A stretch of DNA of 64,000 nt from Calamus simplicifolius (GCA_900491605.1 UESW01004014.1:509640-573639); one strand, 5' to 3'; positions 23,619-36,851 are shown, counted from the stretch's first letter. Numbers and translations are program-made. Notes: generated by a model not told the origin, from the letters alone.

Positions 23619-23984
23619 CTGCACATACAGCAAAGTTGTAAACATATTGAAGCTTAGAGAGAAAATTTAGATGCTTCGTTAATGAAACAATAGATAGCTG
23701 AATGGAGAAAACAAAAGAAATATGACCAACTCACCACATGAACACCACTTTGAAAAGTAATAGTCATAAAGAATATGAAGAAGACAGATTGATATTAAAA
23801 AGGCATGATGATGTCAATCAAATCACAAAATATAAAAAAGGCCAATATATGACGGTTTCAACTGATATTCTCCAAAAATACAATTGGACTGACAAACTCA
23901 AAGAATATATAAAAGGCAATGGTGGTATATGGATGGTCAAAGGACCTCATAGCATATATGAAATATGTGGATGCATGTGGAAAT

Positions 23985-25862
23985 ACAACAACAACAACAA
24001 CAAACCCTTAATCTCAAACTAGTTGAAGTCGGCTTCATCAATTCTTTCTCTCCATTCAGCTCTACTCTGAGTCATAAATTTTTTTAAGAGCAAAAATTTA
24101 AGCATTTTTACCACTTTCTCCAATGTGATTTTTAATCTACCTTTACCTTTTTTTCCTCTACATGTATCAAGTTATTGTTCCATACAAGTACATCTTTAGG
24201 TTTATGTTGCACATGTTCAAACCATCCAAGTCGTTCTTCCCTTTTTATACTCGATTGAAGCTACCTCCATCTTTTTACAAATGATTTTATTTCTTATTCT
24301 ATCTTTTCTTGTATTACCATACATCCATCTTAACATTCTTATTTTCGCCGCATTCATCTTATATACGTGTATTTTTATAACTACTAAACATTTCATGCCA
24401 TAAAGCAAAAATGGCCTTATACTCAACTCAACTCATCTAAGCCTTTTCCCAACTACATGAGGTCGGCTACATGAATCTGCTTCCTCCACTCTGCTCTATT
24501 TAGGACCAAGTCGACATTCAAATTACACATAGTTATATCTTTTTTAATTATTTCTGTCCATGTTAGTTTAGGTCTACCTCTACCTTTATCCTTACCATGG
24601 ATTGTTAAAAGATCACTCTTTCTAACTGGAGGATTTAAAGGTCTACGTTGTAAATGTCCAAACCATCGCAATCGATTTTCTCTCATTTTATCTTTAATTG
24701 GGCTATTCCTATCATTTCTATTATATGTTTATTTCTAATTCTAACTTTTAAAGTTTTACCACATATCCATCTTAACATGCGCATTTCTGTTACACTTAAT
24801 TTATTCACATGTTTCAATATTGCCCAATACTCTATTCTATATAGCATAGCTGACCTAATAGCGGTTTTATAAAATTTTTAATTTTAATGAAATGCGCTGA
24901 TCTTACGATACTCCCAAAGCACCAAAAATGGCCTTATAGCTGTCCTATAAAAACCTATCGTTCAACTTGACAGATAATTTATGATCACATAATATTTTAA
25001 TTGCACTTCTTCATTTTCTCCAATCTACTTTAATTCTATGAATAGCATCATCCTCAATCTCTCATTTCTTATGAATAATCGATCTTAAATACCGAAAATG
25101 ATCATTTTTAATAATTTTATGATCCCCAATTTGTACTCTACATTTTTTTCATTTCCAATTGTACTAAAATTATATTCCATGTATTCTATCTTTATCCTAC
25201 TTAACCTAAAATCGTTAAATTCTAATGTATTTCGCCAAAGTTCTAACTTACAATTAATTCCAACCTTAATTTTATCTACTATTACTCATGAAATATCAGC
25301 CTAAATATATCTAGTAAGCTCATTTATAATTAAAGCAAAAAAATAAGGACTAAAAGCAGATCCCTGATGTAAGCATACTGTAATAAAAAATTTACCAATA
25401 TTACTACCCATAATTCTTATACAAATAATTCATCCATCATATATATCTTTTATTATATTAATATACTTAACATATATCCTTTCTTTTTTAGTAGACACCA
25501 TAAGATTTTTTTTTAGGAACCCTACCATATACTTTCTTTAAGTCAATAAAAATCATATAAAATTCTGGTTTCTTTGCTCTATACATCTTCATTAAGCTTC
25601 TAAGAAGAAAAATAACTTTATGGCAAACCTTCTTGGCATAAAATTAAATTAATTTTCTGATATTTTTTTAGTACATCTTAACCTATGTTCAATTGCTCTC
25701 TTCCAAAATTTCATAATATAACTTATCAATTTGATACCACGATAATTAGAGCAGTTTTGAATATCTTTTTATTCTTATAATTAATATTATAATACTCTTC
25801 CTTCATTCATTGGGTTAACCTATGTCAATTGCTCTCTCCCAAAATTTCATAATATAACTTAA
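23985..25862 (-). mobile_element. Second degenerate RTE-type LINE, with (CAA)n tail, in NUP1-like intron 1
   Basis: The 3' end is a short ACAACAACAACAACA run at 23985-24003. The minus strand at 24217-24405 encodes RIRMLRWMYGNTRKDRIRNK and neighbouring residues, the C-terminal part of RTE LINE proteins. Further RT-like segments with stops follow up to about 25800. A 40-bp stretch with CAATTGCTCTC and CAAAATTTCATAATATAACT occurs twice (about 25686 and 25818), near the 5' end. The element is split by a younger insertion at 24422-24922. Confidence 0.75.
24422..24922 (-). mobile_element. 5'-truncated RTE LINE nested in another LINE, with 16-bp target duplication
   Basis: About 500 bp of an RTE 3' end are flanked by CAAAAATGGCCTTATA at 24406-24421 and 24923-24938. 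The minus strand encodes MRENRLRWFGHLQRRPLNPP and then KGRGRPKLTWTEIIKKDI, the usual end of plant RTE proteins. The 3' tail is GAGTTGAGTTGAGT. It lies in the same direction as its host LINE and is a member of the same family as 8941-11060. Confidence 0.92.
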
Positions 25863-26325
25863 ATCAGCGATGGAATAATATAACAGCAACAGGTTCGGCT
25901 GCAAATAAGCAAATCCAGCCTGCTCACAGCTTCCAACAAGATGCAAACATGCACTTTGCTTTAAAAATACAAACTTTGAGATCACATAAATAGAAAAACT
26001 CCACAAATGGCACTAGCAGAAAGTTCTTCTAAAACCCTAGAAGACCTCTATGAGGACTTAAACAACATCTTTTCTCTTGAAAATTCCTGCCTTTCCCGTC
26101 ACATTCTCGGTATTAAGAATCGAAGATAAGTTGAGAAGCCTTCACCAGCTAGGATTTCTCTCTAAAAGAATAGTTTTCAAAAGACCAAACGAGAACACTG
26201 AATATTAGCACTAAATAAGTAACGGATTAGACGGAAACCTAGAAATTGAAACCCTACCCACCAAGACCCGAAAGGCCGACAGAACAAGAAATACACAGCA
26301 GCCAAGAAGGGACAAGAAATTCAAC

Positions 26326-26580
26326 CTGGATGAGCGGCGAGACGCTTGCCGCAGACGGAGGAGAAAAGACGGGAAGCGCCCCGAGCGATGATCCGGGAGG
26401 CAGGATCGACGAACTTGGACAACCAGCCGCTTCCTCCGGGCTCCACCGGAGCCAGGTGGCGGGGCCGGAGGAGGCCACAAGCCGCGTCCGGGGCCGGTCG
26501 TAGGGCGTCCCGGGGGCCCGCCGGGAGGAGCGCTTCGGAAACTTCCCCGCGGCGCCGCCCTCGTACGACGACGCTGCCAT
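26326..26580 (-). pseudogene. NUP1-like exon 1 (N-terminus), frameshifted
   Basis: The start codon is at 26580-26578. The first frame reads MAASSYEGGAAGKFPKRSSR and then APGTPYDRP; the G-K-F-x-K-x2-x-R-R...TPYDRP pattern is the plant NUP1 N-terminus. The block that should follow, GGSGWLSKFVDPASRIIARG and RLFSSVCGKRLAAHP, is open only in the frame shifted by two bases, so one base has been lost or two gained between about 26430 and 26490. The exon ends CCAG before GTTGAA (26325). WLSKFVDPA...RLFSSV is an amphipathic, membrane-associated stretch in the family. The exon is GC-rich, unlike its surroundings. Confidence 0.85.
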
Positions 26581-26960
26581 GGGAGGAATGGAAGGCGGAA
26601 GACAAAAAAGAAGAGAGAAAGAAAAAGCAGGGGTTGGGCCGCCACGGGGAGCGGAGACGGAGACGGAGACGGAGGCGAGTGAGTGCTCGCGAGAAGGAGG
26701 AGGTCGGGTGAGAATGAATAAAAACACCCGACCTTTGGCTCCTGTTTTACTTATCACAAGCTCTGCAGGCCCTGCCTCGCATACAGATACAGAAGCGGGG
26801 AAACAGAGAGAGAGAGAGAGAAGCCGGAAGGGAAATGGGAACCGAGGGGTTCCATTGGAACCGCCTGTGAGTCTGTGACGCCGCGGGGCGGTATAAATAT
26901 TAAGGTCTACGTATCATTCATTCTACGTATTTCTTCGCCGAATAGCTACGGTCTTGTTCG
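26581..26960 (-). promoter_or_regulatory. GC-rich upstream region of the NUP1-like gene
   Basis: About 300 bp upstream of the ATG are GC- and purine-rich, with GGAGAC repeats (about 26648-26674) and a GA run (about 26805-26820). This looks like a 5' leader and core promoter. No certain TATA box can be assigned on the minus strand. Confidence 0.4.
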
Positions 26961-29900
26961 TAACTATGGGACCACGATTAAATGCCACAGGCCGATCAAG
27001 CTGCGACTCGTACAACTGGAATCAGATCTGACCTTAGAACTTAGATAGCTCCGAGATCCAACTAAGCGCTGGATGGGCGCCGATCGGTGATAACGTTCAG
27101 AGTTTTGAAAGTGAAAAATTGATAGAGACTATCGGAATCTCCCTCCATAATGGACTCGGGTGCTCGAGATGAGTCCATTCGAGCATTTTAGCTCGCCTTC
27201 GCTCCCATGGCGGGAGCACCGAAATTATGAGTACTCTTTTCATGCAATATCCGAGCATGTTCCTCCTCTTGTTGTAAGCACTGTTTCAATTTCTTTTTTT
27301 AAGTTTAAAATCGAAACCATGATGCTTTTAATTTTTAAAATGGGATGTAGGCTTTTATATATACACACACATATATCATAATTCATAATGTTGTGAGCAT
27401 AACATAAAGTTAATCAACGATAAATTAATAATAATTCAGCATAATGCATGAAGCTGATGAACATAAATCTCAAAATTTAATGTGTATAAGTGGGAGAGTA
27501 AGCTGGGGCTCAAAAAAAAAAAAAAAACAAAATTCAAAATGGCTTCATGCTATAATGCAAAGGTAGCTTTATACTTTGCACCATGGTTTAAAAGTGACTT
27601 TATACACTCTTTTTTCCATTGTCACATAAGTAGCTCTTTTGTTCTATCAATGAAATTTCGTCGACTTTGATATTATTTGTAATGTTACAGCCTACCTATT
27701 GACCTAATTACCCTATTAGGAGATCGAGTCCAAGTAATCTTAAAAACTCGAGCATGAGTTAATTGAAAGTAGATCAACTTGAGCTAAAGCTCTAAACTTT
27801 TCTTTCCCATAAGATGTGCAACTATTTTGAGGTATTATATATTCATCAATGACTCTTCCCAACATCTATGCAACATATGTGTGTAGAGGAGAAGGCATGT
27901 GAAAGAGAAAGTTTCGATGTCCATAGATAAAAAATGTACATAAAATGAAGGGTTATTTATAAATATCTATGTTCTCCATGAAGAAGTACAAGAGTTAAAA
28001 AAATAAAGATAATAACACATATCTCATTATTTGTATACAAATATGCAACTATTTATAAATATCCTTAGTATCTAATGAAGAAACAAAAAAGTTAAAGAAT
28101 AAAGATATGGTCTATATCCCGTTATCTTAATTTATATAAATATATGATTATGTATAAATATTCTTATTCTTCATTGAAGAAGCATCATTGTGCTTTATTT
28201 ATCAGCTCAAGGATATTTTTGAAAGAAAAAATTTTAGCCAACTTCTTAGCCCATGAAAAAGTAACTTTTGCATGTAACTATGTGTAGCCACTTGTCATAT
28301 AAACATCGAAAACTTCCCATGAGAAGTCCTCTTTCCTATCAATTTTATTGAAAACTCCAATCAAACAAGAGATATTTTTTCACTTTTCCTAAAAATCTTT
28401 GTTTTCCATGCTCATTTTTCTATGACCAAATGAGGATAAAGAAGTGGATGTGAGGGCTTGGAATATTGGGTAATGGGGAATGGGCAATAGCAAAAGATAT
28501 ATGATTGTACAAACTCTTTCAATGGAACATGTGCCACACTAGTTGCAAGACATTTAGTTAGAAATTATTTTGATTTTGTGAATATCCTTGCTTTCTTGAG
28601 AAGATAATACTAATCTAAAAGATGACTCCCAACTTAAAAACTACACTATTTCATTACCTACACTAGCACTAAATCTATACTTACACAATTTCATGTCATC
28701 TTTTCACTATACCAAATACATTATATTCCCGCATTTACTATTGCAACGTTTATAATAATGATGTTGCTACATTTATGTGGATATCATTTCACAAATACTA
28801 TTATGATATTTTTAATTAAATGTCATAATACTATACTTTTCATTACATTTATAAATTGATTTCTTTTAATGCATCTCAAATATATTTAGTAATATCATGA
28901 TTTGGTTTGAATTCCTTATTGGATTGAAATTTTTTATTAAGATTTGGTGTAGATCTCTTATTTGTTTTGAATATCTTCTTATAATGTTTTCTTATTAATT
29001 TTTTTTAAATCCTGATTAAGTTTGAATGTCTTTCATTTATAGAGTTCCATTATTGGGATTTACTTAGTATAAAGTTTGTTATTTAGTTTGCTAAGACTTT
29101 TTTTATTAATGAGCAAATTTAAATAAAAATAACTATGTGTGATGTTTATAGAATCATGTGTCAGTTAATTGCATGTATTGGATTTCTAGTTTATAAGTAT
29201 TATTTTTTTTTAAGATTGAAATAATATTTATTAATGGTAGATTATTGTCGAACAAAATTGGCTGAATTACATTAAAATTGTATGTTTTCTTGCTTTATTG
29301 TGTTTGATTCTTACCATAATTAAAATTATTAAAATAAAATTATTAAAAAAATATAAATAATACTTAGCACATCTATTTTTTAACATATATAGTTCTAAAT
29401 TTTCATGGGAGAAACAATCAAGAGTTTCAAAATCTAAATCTTTTCCTTCTTGCTATGCATTTTTCCTATTGCAAATCCTAAAATCCCCACAATGCCACCT
29501 TAAATTTGGACTCTTCTTCTTCTTCTCTCCACTTCAGTATTGCTTGTCACCTCAATTTGGACTCTTTCCCTTGCTTTGGTGTTACTTATTCACGACCACT
29601 CACTGCTATAAGACCTATTGACTCGGCTCCAATTGTAAGAGGTAGTCTCCATTCTCCCTTCCTCACTTAATTATCCCTTAGCTTTGTTTCATGTTACTAG
29701 TTGTTAAACTATCTTAGGTTTTAGAAAACACTAATTCTCAAATACAAAGAGCTCCAAATCTAGATAATTGATAAAGACTCGTGAAATTGTGACCATAGGG
29801 TAGACTAGTGGTGCTTCAAGGCAATAAAGAAGCATAGGTTATTTACTAGATTGAAGTCACCCCAATCTAAATCATCATCCAAGAAAGGCCAAGCAATGAG

Positions 29901-31037
29901 TGGCGGACATGAAGTAGGTTAATGAAGGGAGAGGAGGTGAGGAATCATTTGGAAAGGAAAAGGATGAAGGAGTGGGAGACAGTGAGAGGGCGAAGGTATA
30001 AGAGGTGGGAAAGGGGGAGGAAACATGTTATGCTTAGGGAGAAAGAGCTTAAGAGGGGAGTGAGAAGTGATAAGGAATAGAGGCAAAGGAATAGAGGCAT
30101 AGGAGGATATGAGGAGGAAGCACTTGGAGACCAACAGCATGAGAAGGGGGAAAGAGATGAGAGTATGGGCCACAACAAGGTTCATCAAAGTAGGGTAAGG
30201 TTTCTATGAGAGAAAGAATTTGGGACCTCAAAATATCATTAGGCTACGTATTTTCTGCATGACTTATTTCTTTGGGAAATATTTATGAACATGATTTATT
30301 TAGGATATCTAGGACATAGTATCATTAAAAAATAATATCAAAATAATAATTATTTAATAAATTGCTAACAAATATTAAGTAATTGTAGATTATTCCTAAT
30401 GGGTGTTCTTTCAAATATACATTTGTATGGATTACGAAACAGGCCTTATTCAAATCCATCATTAGTTTTATGATAAAGTTCTAGTGCATATACTGAAAAA
30501 GGACTAGTGATAATAAGATAAATACAAGAAAGATATATAGAAAAGTAGCTAAAATAAATCTAATATATTAAGAGTAAGGTTTCCTTAATCATATTGGAGC
30601 TTCAAAAATCTAAAATCATGCTAATTTAGAGAAAATTTGATAATATTCAACTAGGATAAATTAAATTATATTAATTTAATTATGTTAAATTTTGATATGT
30701 TATGTTTGAAAAAGTATGTTCAGCATATTAGTATATTGAGTATCTTAGAATTTAAGAGACAATCATTCAAGTAAGAGAAATAAAGACAAAATTTTCTCTC
30801 TATGATAAGCTTATTTATGTATATCATTTTTTCATATTCTTCATTACTTATGTCTACAAAAGAGAACACTTTATATAGCTTTTGTATTATTGATTCTTGC
30901 ATTTTATGTATTATTGATTCTTGCATTTTATGTGTGCAACCTATGCTTATCAGGTGCATAGAAAATACAGTATTTATTATCTATATATAATGCCTTATCA
31001 CATGGTTTTCAATTTTCATAAGAATTCATCACACATT
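26961..31037. other. Intergenic AT-rich DNA
   Basis: I see no supported gene. A GA-rich stretch lies at 29920-30150, and its minus-strand frames (Pro, Leu, Ser, Phe) are low complexity. AT-rich sequence covers the rest. Confidence 0.55.
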
Positions 31038-32101
31038 TGATCGATGTCGTTGATGGTCAAAAATAAAACATATTCACTACTATAGCTAGTGGTGAATCGA
31101 GATCATATCCTCGAGGATAAAGGGCAATTATTTCATAAAAAAAAATTTATCTGTAGAGATTTATATTAAGAATAACGGTTATTAAAAGATAACAACTAAT
31201 TAATTAATAAAATTAAAATAGCAGAAAAAGCAATCCAGAATCCAAATCCATCATGCAAACAGGTTTTATCTTCTTTTCTTTATGTTGCACTAGCAATAAT
31301 TTTTGCAAATTCAAGGTTAGAATAATTTGTTCTTAGTAGGTATGTACCATATCAGGAGATCATGGCACATTCTCTTAAAGTATAAACTATCTAATTATTT
31401 ATAAAGTTAGAGGTCTAAACTACTATACTATGATTGTCTCTTTTAGGCACGTACCGTATCCTGAGATCATGGCACATTGATAGAGGATATAGGCCATGTA
31501 TGCCAAATCAAAACCTCGATCAAAAAATTAACTTGAAAGATATATGAAAGAAGAGCATGTTTTTATTGTATAAAAATAAAAAATAAAAAGAAAGATAGAA
31601 CCTGGTTATAGGCTTCATCATCATCCCAAGTTGAAGGAATCTAGCCGCGCATTGTTGTTGCCAGCATTTCCTTCATAAATTTTCTCTTCTAGGCCTAAAT
31701 ACAATGATCTAAATAAAAAAAAAACTTTGAAGAAAACTCTTCCCCCCTAACTACTGCCGAGATCCTTCTTTTATAGAGCTTGTTTAGGGCTTCCTTCTAG
31801 TTAAAAGTTAGAGTCAATCGGGCTTAAGATCGTTTAGATTTTATGAGAAAACTTCTCAGCCATCCGTTCCACATCACCTACCTTAGTTTACACCGAGAAT
31901 CATGCAAAATTATCTCTTTCTTTCTTTTCGGACAAAAGAGTCCTGATTGGAGTGTTGTCTGCTTGGACTCCAAAAATCGAGCTCTTTTCATCTATGGCTT
32001 CTTTTATGCAACAATCCATAAAAAGTATTAATTTTTAATAAATTTAAAGTAATTAATATTTATTTTAATAGTTAAATTAGAATATAAATAGACTTAATTC
32101 A
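31038..32101 (-). repeat. 3' LTR of element C
   Basis: Read on the minus strand it begins TGAATTAAGTC and ends CGATCA. The purine-rich AAGTGAGGA directly before its start, at about 32102-32110, is a plausible polypurine tract. It matches 36858-37912 along its whole length, for example CATCATGCAAACA and GGCAATTATTTCAT. Confidence 0.88.
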
Positions 32102-33689
32102 TCCTCACTTAATCATTGCTAGTCCCTTAGCAATGTAATTAAAATAAAATCATTTGTCACTAAGATTCTCTTTTGCAAAATTAAATCTAGGCTTAAGGTT
32201 GAAAGAAGCTAGTCAATATTACTAACTAAGTATTAAGTTTTTGAAGTAAATTTTGCAGTCAGAATTATCAGAAACTTTCTTAGAGTTTATCCATAGATCT
32301 ACAGTACTTGTATTTGATGGCTAACTTAGCATTTCGGTACTAGATTGTAAGAAATAATTGTATCTTCGCTTATCACTTACTTTGATCAATTTTTTATACA
32401 TCCTCAAATTAAGCACCTGACCTGATGTAGCTTCACACTGTCTGATATTTTTTTTTTATTTTTTTTTTTAGCATATTTTCATACTATCCATTTTTGTTGT
32501 GAACAACAATACTTACTTAGGCGAAGGTGCTCAGTTACTCGATAAAAACCAATGTTTAGACTTATTTTTATATATATATATTTTATTTTTTTATTTTTTA
32601 TTAGGCAAGTAGCTCTTTCTTAAATTCAAGTTTCTCTCATTGGGATGTATATCGATTACCAATTTTTAATAATAATTGAATCTCCAATTGACCTTACAAC
32701 TCATACCTAGTTTATCTTGTCAGTGTGCATGTGCAATGAAAGTGCTAATAGCCTTTAGATGACCTAAGTAGGCCGTTAAAAGTCTGACAGCTAGTCTACT
32801 CCTTAGCTTGCTACATTAATTAGCCAATACTTTCTAACTCTATTACCTTTTTCTAGTCGATTTTGCTCAAGAATTTTTTTCATGGCACATGATTTATAAA
32901 AAAATTTAAAATTTTTAAAAATTGCCAAGTTATTTTCAAAATATTTTTGAAAAAGATTTTTCTTACCTTCAACTTAATTCCCATGGTCCTCAATGGAGTA
33001 AGAAAGAATAAAATAAGAAGAAATACCATCTGAACGAGATATGCCTCGTGTAATGTTAGGAGTGACCGTGCGAAGCAGTCTCTTATTCCTAAAAATAGGA
33101 ATCACAAAAATAAAGGTCAAAACATAAAAATTTTAGGTTGTCTCCCAAAAAATGCTAAGTTTAACGTCTTTAGTCAGACGTCATGGCTCGCTTTGATTAC
33201 AATTGTCAAGAAGTTTGATGATGTCTTTCCTTACTACTTCCTTCATGGTTGATTTAAGTTTTCTTTGGGAGTTTCTTATAGGCTTGGTTTTCTCTCTTAA
33301 GTGAATCATATATTGAATGATCGAGAGGATAATCCCTTTTATGTTAGCCATGGTCCATTCTAATGCTTCTTTATTCTCATTTAATAGTTCCCTTCTTGTG
33401 AGGAGTCTAGATCGGTTGAAATAATAACAGATAGGGTTTCTGATGGACTTAGATGCATGTTGAGATGCTTGGAAAGTGTTTCAGTTTTAATTTGGGTACT
33501 TCCTTTATTAATGGTTTGGGTAATGGTTCAGTTAGAAGTTTCTATCTTGATTTTTCATCAATTATAGCGACCTCATTAATTTGCTCCCCATCTTGGTTTA
33601 TGCAGATTTCTAGGTCAAGTTCTTCGTCGCTAAGATCAATTGGATATAAACAGTATCCTGAACATAATTTGAGTCGCTCGTTTGATGTG
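32102..33689 (-). other. 3' untranslated part of element C, no pol seen
   Basis: On the minus strand it contains GACTAAAGACGTTAAACTTA and TGTTTTGGGAGACAACC-like text near 33150, as often found downstream of coding sequence in Athila-type and other large plant elements. No RT or integrase motif can be read, so pol was deleted or never present. Confidence 0.55.
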
Positions 33690-34060
33690 TATTGGTAAGA
33701 TTGAAAATATTAAGATCAATTGATATATTCCCAAAGAAAATTTTATTAATCCATTTCGGCAATTAATGAGGGCATTAGCTGTGGCCAAAAATGGTCTACC
33801 TAAAATCACTGGGATGTGACTCTTTGGGTTTATCACTGGTTCAGCTTCTAAAATCATAAAGTCTACCGGGTAGATAAAGTCACCAACTTTGATTAATACA
33901 TCCTCTATTATTCCCTTGATACTTTTAAAGAGTGATCTGCTAGTTGTAGGATCATTTTAATAGGATTTAGTTCTTCCAACCCTAGTTGCTCATATACAGA
34001 GTATGGCAATATATTAACATTTGCCCCTAAGTCTAATAGAGCATATTTATAAGGGTGTTC
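33690..34060 (-). pseudogene. Aspartic protease of element C, Athila type
   Basis: The minus strand reads ALLDLGANVNILPYSVYEQL from about 34045, where D-L-G-A is the catalytic aspartate motif in the form used by Athila-lineage elements. It continues LQLADHSL and then, after a stop near 33925, PVILGRPFLATANALINCRN. The I-L-G-R motif is the second conserved block of the fold. The protease would process the gag-pol polyprotein. The stop and frame changes make this copy non-functional. Confidence 0.8.
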
Positions 34061-34299
34061 CCCATAATGCATGAAATAGTGGGTGACCCTGGATCTTTGT
34101 ATTTCAATAGCATGTGGTTTGATAGGTAAGAGCTCACACTGGTTGCCAAAAAGGCTCTCTTGGGCACATTAGTGGTTTTCTTTTTGGTACATAGATCCTT
34201 AAGAAATTTGGCATAGGCTAGGACCTGTTGGATCATGTCTAGTAAAGGGATGTTCACTTTAACTTGCTAAAGACCTCTAAAATCTTATCGAATTGGGCT

Positions 34300-35830
34300 G
34301 AATTTCGATTGGACTTAAGTCTATTTGGGAATGGTGCTACAATCCTATTTTTGGTTTATCTCCTTCTAACATGGGCTCAGCTGGTGGGTTGGGCATTACA
34401 TTAGACTTTGATGCCTCAGGTGTTTCGGCTGACCAGCTCAATAAGTTGTTCAAGTGGTGAGACTTCTAATTCTTCTTCTTCATATGTACCCACTTAGTTA
34501 TCTATTTATTTTTCAGATCTTAATGTATGAATGACACTTAGTTGGTTAATATGGGCTCCTTGTTTTGATCCTTGGATATTTAGGTTCCTAGGCTTCAGGC
34601 TAACTCGATAGCTTATCACATTCTCTTTCACTGAATGCTGTGGCTAATTGATCTATCTAGGTTTTTAGTTTTGTAATAGATTGTGTGTGTGAGTGAAGGA
34701 GTTGAGTATTCATTTCTAGCCTTTCAATGCTTGTAACACCTTCTCTTCGAAAGTAGGATCATAATTATTTGGTGGAGGTTGAGGAGTACTTGGATATTGG
34801 GAATATGACATGCTTTTGAATTGTGTCTCCTAATGGTTAGGCCTAATTGATGTTGGATTGATGATAGGTTGGGGTTTTCACGAAAAATTTGTATGATTTC
34901 GTCAGCTAGGATTGTAAGTATTCGAATATGGATCATTTCCTATTTAGGAGTCATTTGGGTTTGGGCTTGGTGGGCTTATTCCTGAACAAGCTCAGGAAAT
35001 TAGTATATGACTGGACATTCATCTATAGAATGGGTCAGACTCGAACAGATTATACAAACCTCATGTAATCGAGTAGATAGGAAAGATGTGTTTTCAACTT
35101 ATAGAATTCGATCAAGTTTTTCTGATAGTTCATCAATTTGATATAGATGTTATAGACTGACCTATGTTATATATTCCTCTCTTAGGTTCTATGGGAGGAT
35201 CTCTACGGGCAGAAGATATATGGTGCAAAAAAATTTTACTTAGAGTTTTAAAAAGCTGTCATGCCTCATATTCATTTTTTAGGATAAATTTTCTCTACGT
35301 GAGGCATCCATCATTTGTTGATGCCTTTCTGACAATCTATCATAAAAATATTGAACTAACTGCCATTTAGATATTACATAGTGCGAACATTTCCTAGTTA
35401 ATTCTTTTAATCTCTTCCATGTTTCATGAAACATTTCTTCCTCTAACTTAAAAAAAAAATGGTTATGACTTTTCTGATTTGATTCGTTTTTCCTATAGAA
35501 AGTATTTCTTAAGAAATTTCCTCTAAGTTGGTCCCAAGTTGAAATTATAACAGTTTATAGTGAATTTAACCAATACTTGGTTCTATCTTTTAGGAAGAAA
35601 GGGAATAACTTAAACCTAAGTGCCTTATCGAAGAAATTTTGAATCTTGATAGTTGAGCAAATTTTTAAGAATTCATCTAAGTATTTATAGGATCTTCATT
35701 TGTAAATCTATGAAAAGCTGGTAACATTTGGATTACATTGGACTTAATTTCATATTGAACACCTCTATTGGGGGTACTTGTATGCATCGTGAATATGAAT
35801 ATTGTGAAGGAGCAAAATACTCCTTCAATT
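34300..35830 (-). pseudogene. Degenerate gag of element C
   Basis: The minus strand reads STWDQLRGNFLRN near 35540, EEEMFHETWKRLKEL near 35430 and SKWQLVQYFYDRLSE near 35370. This is the plant Retrotrans_gag core, with stops between the blocks. A zinc knuckle C-x2-C-x4-H-x4-C (CIICSSLTHSIDEC) can be read near 35060-35015. In a working element gag forms the RNA-packaging particle. Confidence 0.85.
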
Positions 35831-36830
35831 AACATGAGGGATTATTTTTTTGATTAAGATCTATAATGCGTGCTCTGTTTGCTCTACAAGTTCTCTCTAT
35901 TTCAGGATTTAAGGGTATGAGGTTGGGTTGTAACGATCGACGACCAAGCATACACCCTATCAATACACTCTAAAGCAAACAGTAATTCAGTTTTCTCTTT
36001 TTTTAACTAATTAATAGAAGAGAAATGAGAAGACACTAAAGAAAATATCCTAAAAGATTCCTAAATGAAGAATAATTTAGTTAGGATTTAATAATTATTA
36101 GCAATCAAGTTAACAAAGATTAGACTTTCTACTCTAGGCTTAACCTAGAACTAGACAGCTCCTAACTTTCAAGACCACCTTGGAGCCCTCCAAGTCAAAA
36201 ATTAGCTGATCAACTAGCCAATTAAGGGTAAGGTCAATGGGGTCCCCCTGTTGCTTTCTAGGTAAGCGAATGGAATCAATTAAATAACCACTTTTCTTTT
36301 CTTTTCTAGACTCTAGTTAATCAGTCAATCCCGACTGATCCAACTCTTTCGGATGCCTTGTCCTATTGAGCTTGAGTTCCTTAGGGGCTGACATCTAGTT
36401 AATTTTAGAGTTAAAGGCTTGGGTTAATGTAAAATAAAGGATATGGTTTGTGGACCAAGAAAGGATGATCAACTCTCCATCTTATCTTGATTAGGAGTTT
36501 GTGCCCTTAAAGTATTTTATGAAAATGCAATGCAATTCAAACAAGGTGTCTAAACAAGTTAGGAAGTTTTTAAAGTTTATTATTTATTTTCTTAAATTAA
36601 TTATATTTTATGAAAAGTATCTTAGGGTTTTCTTTTAGGTTCTTTAAGGTAAGTTAATTAAAAGAAAAAGTTAATTAGGTTAAAAGTGGATTTGTGACAA
36701 GAAAAAAGTATTTTTTAATATTTAAAAAATAAAAAAACTAATCATTAAGGTAACTAAAAATAAGCAATAAACTAAAGAGAGCAGTAAGTATTCAAAAAAA
36801 ATTATTTTTTTCTTATGAACTAATCGTGCT

Positions 36831-36851
36831 TGGATCCCCAGCAATGGTGCT
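36831..36851 (-). other. Primer binding site of element C
   Basis: The minus strand reads AGCACCATTGCTGGGGATC just inside the 5' LTR end. It resembles the TGGCGCCGTTGCCGGGGATC site complementary to tRNA-Asp used by Athila-type elements, with several C-to-T-like changes. Confidence 0.7.

Larger units (their letters stand above)
7929..26580. pseudogene. NUP1/NUP136-like nuclear pore gene, broken, partly inverted (whole locus)
   Basis: Seven exons of one plant NUP1 (NUP136) family gene can be recognised. Six lie on the minus strand in order (26326-26580, 23572-23618, 14744-14910, 13945-14201, 12181-12459, 11945-12031); the seventh, 7929-8585, lies on the plus strand. The exon phases fit: phase 1 to 2, then 0, 2, 0, 0, 0. 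NUP1 is a nucleoporin of the inner, basket side of the plant nuclear pore. The locus has a frameshift in exon 1, a lost donor after exon 3, a frameshift in exon 4 and a stop plus two shifts in the inverted exon. The FG-repeat C-terminus is not in the window. I read it as a non-processed pseudogene; assembly error for part of the damage cannot be excluded. Confidence 0.8.

Noticed and set aside
29919..30231. Minus-strand frames rich in Leu, Pro and Ser
   Set aside because: They mirror a GA-rich stretch with no recognisable domain or splice context.
31843..32031. 62-residue plus-strand frame
   Set aside because: It lies inside an LTR of element C on the opposite strand and is not open in the other LTR.
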